Positions 1-4,832 of a stretch of 5,536 nucleotides of DNA are shown piece by piece. Source of the DNA: Planctomycetota bacterium (GTDB lineage Bacteria; Planctomycetota; Planctomycetia; Planctomycetales; Planctomycetaceae). Numbering within the stretch: the stretch's first letter is position 1; every line of letters begins with the position of its first letter. The position numbers were made by a program, and so were the translations under genes. The notes under the pieces are model-generated. The model saw only the letters and a list, made by a program, of their open reading frames with translations. It searched no databases and was not told the origin of the DNA. Where the stretch lies: contig JAPLOC010000739.1 in the NCBI GenBank assembly GCA_026692825.1, positions 1-5,536 on the forward strand. The letters run 5' to 3'.

Positions 1-200
1 GACGTAATCCGAGTGGTCAAATGGAATGGTTCCGTCTGGGCTGCGTCGGTCCAGTCCCAGTCGTTGACTCTTCCCTTCCGGTTCATTTTCTCATTTAGTT
101 TTTTTCTGTCCGTCCGTGTTCGTGTGTTTCGTGCCTTTCGTGGTTCCCCCTTCCTTTCTGTGACCCTACCGAGAATCCTGATCCTGAAAGCCGTCGCGTG
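1..200. other. Non-coding leader region upstream of the Res relic
   Basis: I find no supportable gene here. A frame on the plus strand stays open from position 1 to 201, but its translation becomes a low-complexity run rich in F, S, R and V over the T-rich and TTCGTG-repeat stretch, which is typical of non-coding DNA. Its first 20 or so codons could be the tail of a gene entering from the left, but I recognise nothing in them. The stretch holds a T7 run near 100-105 and the short periodic repeat listed separately. It would have carried the promoter of the truncated Res gene that starts at 201. Confidence 0.5.
119..145. repeat. Three 9-bp-period TTCGTG repeats
   Basis: TTCGTG occurs at 119, 128 and 137, exactly 9 bp apart, giving three units TTCGTGTGT, TTCGTGCCT and TTCGTGGTT. 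A T-rich tract precedes them and CCCCC follows. From memory, very similar strings occur between genes in planctomycetes and other environmental bacteria, often shortly before start codons; I could not search for this. Function unknown. Confidence 0.55.
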
Positions 201-383
201 ATGAAACTCCATTTCGAATCGAATCTCGACTTCCAACACGCAGCCATCAAAGCGGTTTACGACCTGTTCCACGGCCAGGAGATCTGCCGAACCGAATTCA
301 CGGTCACCCGCGGCCCCCCGTCCGCCAGAACCGATTGGCGTAGCCGAATTCCCCGCCGTACGGCGAGCAGGACGGGAGGGTAA
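201..383 (+). pseudogene. Truncated N-terminus of type III restriction endonuclease subunit (Res)
   Basis: Residues 1-36 (201-308) begin MKLHFESNLDFQ, continue with AAIKAVYDLF and GQEICRTEFTVT, and match my memory of the N-terminus of type III restriction enzyme Res subunits (SF2 helicase/nuclease), including the start position. An intact Res is roughly 900-1000 residues and cleaves DNA together with a Mod methyltransferase. Here similarity stops after about codon 36; the rest of the frame (RGPPSARTDW onward) is unlike Res, and it ends at a TAA (381-383) inside the palindrome at 375-410. No helicase motifs and no mod gene are present. A GTG at 198 is in frame, but the ATG at 201 fits the family. 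I read it as a deletion relic, surely without restriction activity. The Res assignment is from recall on 36 residues; the truncation itself is directly visible. Confidence 0.7.
354..365. repeat. Perfect 12-bp palindrome
   Basis: CGCCGTACGGCG is a perfect palindrome without a spacer. It lies between a 5-bp inverted repeat (CGCCA 323-327 with TGGCG 336-340) and the long palindrome at 375-410. CCCGTCC (317-323) can also pair with GGACGGG (370-376), enclosing the 12-mer. Together these make a compact cluster of palindromes of REP or BIME type directly after the end of Res similarity. Assignment to a mobile repeat family is inference. Confidence 0.5.
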
Positions 384-410
384 CGTGGATTAAAATCCAC
401 GCTACCCTCC
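375..410. repeat. REP-like long palindrome, 17-bp arms
   Basis: The arms 375-391 and 394-410 pair at 16 of 17 positions, with a 2-nt centre (AA). The only mismatch is A383 opposite C402. The core reads GTGGATTAAAATCCAC, flanked by GGAGGGTAACG and CGCTACCCTCC. In RNA this would form a very stable stem with a small A/T-rich loop on either strand, so it might also stop transcription coming from either side. I recall similar palindromes repeated between genes in planctomycetes, but only one copy is in this window, so calling it a dispersed repeat is inference. Confidence 0.65.
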
Positions 411-436
411 TCCAATCGCACCTTCTGTGAATGTTA

Positions 437-490
437 CAAATCAACGGATTTGATCTTGGACGGGCACTAAGCCGCGCGATCCCGTGCCAA
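437..490 (-). terminator. Possible terminator hairpins after the lipoprotein gene
   Basis: Two hairpins lie just downstream of the minus-strand stop at 496-498. The first pairs 456-464 with 481-490 (9 bp, one bulged G at 486, 16-nt loop); an alternative pairing is GGCAC 463-467 with GTGCC 484-488. The second is CAAATC 437-442 with GATTTG 447-452 around a 4-nt loop. No clear T run follows on the minus strand, so an intrinsic terminator is only suggested. The stronger palindrome at 375-410 could serve as a backup. Confidence 0.3.
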
Positions 491-495
491 TATCG

Positions 496-1530
496 TCAGT
501 CGTCGTCGCGGTCGTCGGCGGCCAGAATCGATTCTGTCGAGTCGACCGTCGAATACCGTCCCTCGGCGAGTTGCGTGCGAATCGTTCGCTTGAGCGCGAT
601 CCGCTCGTCGGGCAATGCGCCAGCGATCAGCGTCATGTCTTCGACCTTATAGCGGCCCCCTTCACGTGTCAGCCGGACCTGGGCCCCCTGGCGGTTGTTT
701 CCCAGCGCCCCGGTGGCGTTGTTCCCCTGAATGCTGATCCCCGTGAGTCGACTCTTGAGGTAGCTCTCGGGAGCCGGATCGAATTGTGGGACCGCGTCGA
801 GATGCACCCAGACGGCCCGGGTGAAATCGCGGGCGGCGACTCCACGGACCCGGTTCATGTCGCCCGCTTCGAGGGCGAGCGCGAAATTCGCGACGGGAAT
901 CATCGCCTCCAGGGTCGCCTTGAGCGATTGGGGATAGTCGGCCGCCGGCACCAGCACGTCATCGACGCGGATCTGACCTTCCTCGTCCCGCAACTGGTAG
1001 GTCACCGGAGTGTCGCCATGCTCCACCAGGATTTCCGTGAGTGGCCCCTTGAAGAGCGTCTGCAAAACGCGGAGCTTCCCGTGAGAGAATTCATCCAGCG
1101 GCATCCAGGCGAAATGTTCGTTGGTGGTTGACTGCCAGACCTTGTCTTTGAAGTCATGTGTGGAGTTCGCCAGCAGTGCCGACAGATCGCGTCGGGCCAG
1201 AGCCTGCGAGAATTCGTCCAGCGCGTGCCGGCTGTTGTACAGCGACGACAGCCGCTTGTCCTGGGTGCTGTTCAATTCGTAAATCGTGACTTCATCGACG
1301 ACATACCTCGGCACGTCGTGAATTGTCTGGTTCGCGGTCCGCTCGAGGTTGATCTTCACCACTTCTTCGCCATGCCGGACGACGATCGCGGCGGTCTTGT
1401 CTTTCAGATCCAGCTCGAAATCCTGCATGCTGGCCGGCCCTTCGGGAAGGGGCACCTGACTGAGATCGGCGGCGGCCAGACTTCCGCGGAAGAACTGCGG
1501 TTCGCAGATTTCGGCCGACGCGACGGAATT
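496..1530 (-). CDS. Four-unit predicted lipoprotein, C-terminal part (after frameshift)
   Basis: This frame is open from 1530 down to the TGA at 496-498 and continues the lipoprotein gene that starts at 2209. A gene caller would probably begin it at the GTG at 1455 (319 residues), but the open frame runs further up, and ASAEICEPQFFRG just before that GTG looks like real protein, so 1455 is not a true start. In joined numbering (570 residues) it holds the end of unit 2 (RYVVDEVTI, 301-309), unit 3 (opening 329-353 ending STHDF, closing QIRVDDVLV 412-420) and unit 4 (opening 438-462 ending AARDF, closing RYKVEDMTL 519-527). The C-terminus is acidic (ADDRDDD). The units have an alpha-then-beta layout with a helix ending in D-F and a strand carrying V-D/E-D/E, which suggests an NTF2/SnoaL-like fold; that is inference. 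No catalytic motif is seen. Function unknown. Confidence 0.65.
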   Translation of the reverse strand, partial: NSVASAEICEPQFFRGSLAAADLSQVPLPEGPASMQDFELDLKDKTAAIVVRHGEEVVKINLERTANQTIHDVPRYVVDEVTIYELNSTQDKRLSSLYNSRHALDEFSQALARRDLSALLANSTHDFKDKVWQSTTNEHFAWMPLDEFSHGKLRVLQTLFKGPLTEILVEHGDTPVTYQLRDEEGQIRVDDVLVPAADYPQSLKATLEAMIPVANFALALEAGDMNRVRGVAARDFTRAVWVHLDAVPQFDPAPESYLKSRLTGISIQGNNATGALGNNRQGAQVRLTREGGRYKVEDMTLIAGALPDERIALKRTIRTQLAEGRYSTVDSTESILAADDRDDD

Positions 1531-2209
1531 TCAACACCAGTTCGCCATCGCTACGGGCGACATGCGTGGTGGCGGTTTCCTCACCAATGCGGTCGTTGGG
1601 CAGCACCCGCGCCTGGGGGGCGATGCCGGTCGTCAGTTTGGTGGAGAGTTGACGGAAGTGATCGGGGGTCAGGCTGGCAATCGCCTGGGTGAATTCCGGA
1701 GTGGCGACCGTGCCGATTTCACCACGGTTACCGCCGCGCCAAGCGGACAAGGACCGGTTGACACTGACCAGGAGTTCGAGCCGGGTTGAGAGCGAACGGC
1801 CTTTTTCGACATCTTCCTTGCGGAGGTATTCGTCCACAACGACCCAGCGTTTGAGGTCGGGATCCTTTTTCAGGAAGACGACGACGCGTTTCTTTTCTTC
1901 GCCGATTTCGATCGTCACCTTCTTTTCGATCGGACGTTTCCGGTCGTCCTTTTCGGTGTCGACCGACTTCACAACCTTGATCTTCCCTTCCGGAAAATCA
2001 ATCAGCTCCAGCGCGTCAAACGTGTCGGCCCCTTTGACCGCCCGCGACTCGAATTCGTCCGACGCCTGCTCGCGCAATTTGTCGAGGTCGTGCTTCGAGA
2101 GACTCTCATGAAACGCCGTGATGACCTTCGTTTCGGTCATATGCGAACAGCCGATCGAGCTGGCAAGCAGCCCCAAACCGGCGGCAAACGAAAGCGACGA
2201 GCGCGACAT
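1292..2209 (-). CDS. Four-unit predicted lipoprotein, N-terminal part (before frameshift)
   Basis: The product starts with MSRSSLSFAAGLGLLASSIGC: a basic n-region, a hydrophobic core and a cysteine at 21 after S-I-G, a slightly atypical lipobox, so export and lipid anchoring are likely. Another ATG at 2218 (adding MAA) and a GTG at 2251 are in frame; 2209 gives the best signal peptide, and no Shine-Dalgarno separates them. Unit 1 runs from about 29 to 130, opening with FHESLSKHDLDKL and closing with RWVVVDEYL (121-129), with a Lys/Glu-rich centre. Unit 2 opens at about 147-173. Protein-like sequence holds to about residue 229 (KFR, near 1523); beyond that the frame becomes Arg/Ser-rich noise until the stop at 1292-1294. 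Skipping one base near 1522 joins it to the other frame (496-1530). Function unknown; a surface or periplasmic scaffold role is possible but unproven. Confidence 0.65.
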   Translation of the reverse strand: MSRSSLSFAAGLGLLASSIGCSHMTETKVITAFHESLSKHDLDKLREQASDEFESRAVKGADTFDALELIDFPEGKIKVVKSVDTEKDDRKRPIEKKVTIEIGEEKKRVVVFLKKDPDLKRWVVVDEYLRKEDVEKGRSLSTRLELLVSVNRSLSAWRGGNRGEIGTVATPEFTQAIASLTPDHFRQLSTKLTTGIAPQARVLPNDRIGEETATTHVARSDGELVLKFRRVGRNLRTAVLPRKSGRRRSQSGAPSRRAGQHAGFRAGSERQDRRDRRPAWRRSGEDQPRADREPDNSRRAEVCRR

Positions 2210-2418
2210 GGCGGCCATCCCGGGCGGATTCGGTGGGAGTCGGCGGCACAAATTGAGCCGCGAACACGAAGGGGGGGGAATGTGACGGAAGGGAACGAAA
2301 GGAAGGACGATCGAGGGGAGATCGAGAGAGGAGGGGCGTTTTCGCAGACTGGGGAAAACTCGTCAAGACCGGTTCGGGGGTGGCGCAGGGGATGGGGACT
2401 GCGCTGGCACGAACCCCA
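2210..2418. other. Intergenic region with polypurine tract (plus strand)
   Basis: There is no gene here. It separates the stop of the cytochrome-like gene (2419-2421) from the lipoprotein start at 2209 or 2218, both on the minus strand. From about 2268 to 2336 the plus strand is nearly all purine, including G8 at 2271-2278, so the lipoprotein transcript would have a long pyrimidine-rich leader. A small inverted repeat, CGATC 2308-2312 with GATCG 2320-2324, lies inside it. I cannot identify -35 or -10 boxes with confidence. The 200-bp gap suggests that the lipoprotein gene has its own promoter. Confidence 0.45.
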
Positions 2419-2429
2419 CTACAGTCCCC
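2371..2429 (-). terminator. Competing hairpins around the stop of the cytochrome-like gene
   Basis: GGGGACTG (2394-2401) pairs perfectly with CAGTCCCC (2422-2429) across a 20-nt loop that contains the TAG stop (2419-2421). An alternative nested structure uses GCGCAG 2383-2388 with CTGCGC 2399-2404, enclosed by GGTTCG 2371-2376 with CGAACC 2410-2415. The two structures exclude each other because they share 2394-2415. There is no T run, so factor-independent termination is doubtful. It may end the upstream transcript or shape the leader of the lipoprotein gene. Confidence 0.3.
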
Positions 2430-3240
2430 CGAAGTCACTGAACCGCGGCGACAACAGGTCGGTGAGTTGCCGCCGATCGTCACGAGTCAGCCATTCAAAT
2501 CCCTTCGGCGGTGCCTCCGCCTGTAATATCTCCCGCAACCGGTCCCGAATCTTCTGGTGGAGTGGTTCCGAAATCGATCGAAACGCGGCAGAATCGACCA
2601 GCCAACTGCAACGGTGCCGAAACAGTCGGGTTCGCAACTCGAATTCCCGCAGTGAATTCTCCGCCGGATTGCGCCCTGCCGACTCAAACCACTTCCTGTA
2701 GTGCAAATCTCCTTCAATCGCGGCAGGAAGCGTTGGCTCGTCGGAGAACATCAGGCAGCGCAGGAAGGGATCCAGCGTCGCAAGCGGCTTCTCGAACGCC
2801 GCCTCGTACCGCAGTCGCGTCAACAACGTATAGAACCGCATCTGGTGGTCATGCACCAGCATGGGTAATACGTCGCTCGTGGCAAGTAGGTGCTTGGAGA
2901 CGGGGGCTGTCCCTGCCAGTTCAACGGTCGGCACGCGTTTTTGCGCTTTTTCGAATTGCGATACCGCGTCCGCCGTCGCCAGGTTTCCCAGGTGTTCAAA
3001 ACCCGAGGCGTCCCCGGTCACATACCAGCCTCCCCAACGTTTGGGATACGGCGTGGTGTGGTCGATTGACGAATATCCACTCACCGGTTTTCCCGCAGCG
3101 TCTGTGATGAACGACCGCAGCGCAAATCCGGGAACCTGGAGGGTGTTTTCAGAAACATGACACGTCAGGCAGTTGTCGTCGCGGGTCAGCCGGGCGGAAC
3201 CATCTTCACGAAACCGCAGGGCGTAGAAAACGGGAGAGCG
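2419..3240 (-). pseudogene. Secreted CxxCH cytochrome-like protein, C-terminal part
   Basis: The frame is open from at least 3240 to the TAG at 2419-2421. The first in-frame start is a GTG at 3084, yet coding sequence clearly begins before it: FYALRFREDG, then DDNCLTCHVS with a CxxCH c-type heme motif at 3157-3171, then NTLQVPGFALRSF. After 3084 come YPKRWGGWYVTG, FEHLGN, a helical block with VHDHQMRFYTLLTRLRYEA, and FRHRCSWLVDSAAF. From memory this order (CxxCH, VPG, GGWYVTG, HxGN, HDHQ, late helical block) is a conserved uncharacterised planctomycete family, probably periplasmic and binding one heme; redox partners are unknown. It belongs with the N-terminal part at 3206-3658. Because the part holding the heme site has no start of its own, the gene looks non-functional unless the break is an assembly error. 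Family confidence is moderate; the frame break is directly visible. Confidence 0.6.
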
Positions 3241-3658
3241 CCCGGGGATTTTTCGGCGAAATCAACCGGGCGTTCGCGGCATTCTTCGCGAACACCAGAA
3301 GCTGCGATTCCGCAGGCACTTCCAGCGCCCGCAAGACCGCGGGCAGGTAACCGTGCCGTGAATCGTTCTCCAGACTCACCTCACCCGTCCGCACTCGCTC
3401 GAACAGTCGCGAGACATTGTTTTCTTCGGGGCCAAAATAGTCGACCGGGTGTTTTCGGTAGGGAAGCCGTTCGATTGTCGATTGGGCGGTCACGGGGACA
3501 GGGACGGTACCGATCGCGATGATTAACGCCAGCACGAGAAGCGCGAATTGGAAACACGATTTGCGGTTGCTGTATGAGACAGACCGTATCCGAGCCGCGC
3601 CCGTCAGGAAGCGGTCAACGGCTACCGCTTCCTGACGAACGCGAAACTGCGGAGGCAC
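3206..3658 (-). pseudogene. Secreted CxxCH cytochrome-like protein, N-terminal part
   Basis: A signal peptide is clear: NRKSCFQFALLVLALIIAIG, then VPVPVTA with likely cleavage before QS. The mature part reads HPVDYFGPEENNVSRLFERV, SRHGYLPAVL, and NARLISPKNPRA, which matches my memory of the N-terminal region of planctomycete CxxCH proteins. In that family NPRA is followed by about 25-30 residues (Y-F-N-D-D type, then a V-G-W-V segment) before an F-Y-T-L motif. Here NPRA is followed almost at once by a different frame reading SPVFYALRF, and this frame ends at TGA 3206-3208. The start is uncertain. The only in-frame standard start close by is GTG 3658, which gives an implausible leader of about 30 residues partly encoded by the REP-like repeat at 3602-3637. 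A GTG within the hydrophobic core is too late. The frame can extend to ATG 3763, but that overlaps the divergent kinase start. Confidence 0.6.
3602..3637. repeat. Perfect 14-bp inverted repeat, REP-like
   Basis: CGTCAGGAAGCGGT (3602-3615) is perfectly complementary to ACCGCTTCCTGACG (3624-3637) around an 8-nt loop (CAACGGCT). The flank CCGAGCCGCGCC just before it looks like part of the same element. I recall closely related strings between genes of planctomycetes, which suggests a dispersed REP element, but only one copy is in this window. It lies in the divergent intergenic region, between the signal peptide of the minus-strand gene and the kinase start. No T run is present on either side, so a terminator is less likely. 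Confidence 0.7.
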
Positions 3659-3761
3659 TCGACCGGGGAATCGGATCGCAGCCGGCCCCGGGCGGTGGCA
3701 TGTCGTCTCGCCACACGCGGGGCGACCCGTTACCATATCCTGCGTCCCGGAAGTTCTCGCC

Positions 3762-4778
3762 ATGTTTCAGCGCTCTTCACTCGCCTGGCCGATCGTACTC
3801 GCGTCGGTCCTCGTTCCGCTGATCGTCGCGCTCTTGGTCATGTGGGTGGTCGACCAGACGCAGGCGCAGCGCTGGGTGCTGCTCGTCATTGGGGTCATCG
3901 TCATCACGGTCATTCTCTTCGGAGTCGTCGCGTATTTCTACTGGACGATCCGCGAGGTTCGGCTCAATATCCGCCAGGCGAATTTTCTGGACGCCGTCAC
4001 GCACGAGCTGAAGTCCCCGATCGCGTCCATGAAGCTCTGCCTGCAAACTCTCGACCTGCGAACCGTCACCGCCGAGCAGCAGCGCGAATTGCATCGCTTC
4101 ATGCTCGAAGACATTCAACGACTCGACGGGCTGATCGACCACATGCTCACCATCGCCCGACTGGGGGCCGAGCCGACGATTGCGCAGGTGGAGATTGTCT
4201 TTCTTCCGACCCTTTTGCGGCGTTGCATCGACGAAGTCCGGCGTCGCTACGATCTCGACGCCGAGCGAATCACGCTCACGTGCGAAGACTGCCTCGTTCC
4301 CGGTCGCGAACGGGATCTCGAAATGGTGTTCCTGAATCTTCTGGACAACGCCGTCAAGTACGGCGGGAAAGAACCGCGAGTGATCGTCGAATGCAAACGA
4401 ACGCCGCGCGGACGAATCCAGACCCGCATTTCGGATAGTGGATCAGGGATCAGTTTCGATCTGCGTCGCAAGATCTTTCAGCGGTTCTACCGGGGCGGGT
4501 CGGAACTCGAGCGGACCACCAAGGGAACCGGACTGGGACTGCACATCGTCAAGTCCCTGGTGGGTCGGATGAAAGGGAAAGTGATTGTCCACGGTCGCGG
4601 TCCCTTGTCGGGGGCGACCTTTGAGGTCGATCTTCCCGGCCACATCGCGTCCGACAGGGGAATCCCCTCGGATGCGAGCCCGCCCGCCGCGAACCGTGTC
4701 GACACGCCCGAATCATCGAGTGACACAGTGGAGCCCAACAGCGCTCCGGCCTCCCCGGTCACCCCGCTTCCGGGATGA
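3762..4778 (+). CDS. Sensor histidine kinase, two membrane helices, no large external sensor domain
   Basis: The 338-residue protein has two hydrophobic helices at about 8-30 and 38-61, joined by only about 8 polar residues. The HisKA domain carries the phospho-acceptor His81 in AVTHELKSPIASM. The ATPase domain has an N-box NLLDNAVKYG (192-201), G1 DSGSG (225-229), F-box IFQRFYRG (238-245) and G2 GTGLGL (255-260), so all core motifs are present and it should be active. There is no HAMP or PAS domain, which resembles intramembrane-sensing kinases that detect membrane stress or partner membrane proteins; the signal is unknown. Residues from about 294 form a Pro/Ser/Asp-rich tail without recognised function. 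ATG 3762 follows a possible weak Shine-Dalgarno, GGAAG at 3749-3753. The response regulator gene follows after 54 nt and is the likely phosphotransfer partner. It is divergent from the damaged cytochrome-like gene. Confidence 0.93.
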   Translation: MFQRSSLAWPIVLASVLVPLIVALLVMWVVDQTQAQRWVLLVIGVIVITVILFGVVAYFYWTIREVRLNIRQANFLDAVTHELKSPIASMKLCLQTLDLRTVTAEQQRELHRFMLEDIQRLDGLIDHMLTIARLGAEPTIAQVEIVFLPTLLRRCIDEVRRRYDLDAERITLTCEDCLVPGRERDLEMVFLNLLDNAVKYGGKEPRVIVECKRTPRGRIQTRISDSGSGISFDLRRKIFQRFYRGGSELERTTKGTGLGLHIVKSLVGRMKGKVIVHGRGPLSGATFEVDLPGHIASDRGIPSDASPPAANRVDTPESSSDTVEPNSAPASPVTPLPG

Positions 4779-4832
4779 ACTGCCTCCAATCGAGTCCCCA
4801 TAATCCTCCGAATTCCCACCGTATCCGCTGCG

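Noticed and set aside
64..97. TTGACT with a downstream AT-rich stretch as a promoter
   Set aside because: No -10-like hexamer occurs at 16-18 bp spacing, so a sigma-70 call would be guesswork.
484..1131. Long plus-strand open frame opposite the lipoprotein gene
   Set aside because: It is the antisense shadow of the minus-strand gene, whose frame shows repeat structure and realistic protein; this one has no recognisable motif.
1156..1692. Plus-strand open frame spanning the frame break
   Set aside because: Arg/Gly-rich shadow of the lipoprotein gene, common in GC-rich DNA; no motif or start signal.
3695..3714. GTGGC/GCCAC hairpin in the kinase leader
   Set aside because: A 5-bp stem is expected by chance in GC-rich DNA, and nothing links it to regulation.
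3662..3763. N-terminal extension of the cytochrome-like frame up to ATG 3763, including a cysteine-rich CGETTCH stretch
   Set aside because: It would overlap the kinase start and run through the REP-like repeat; the cysteines do not form CxxCH, and the signal peptide lies far downstream.
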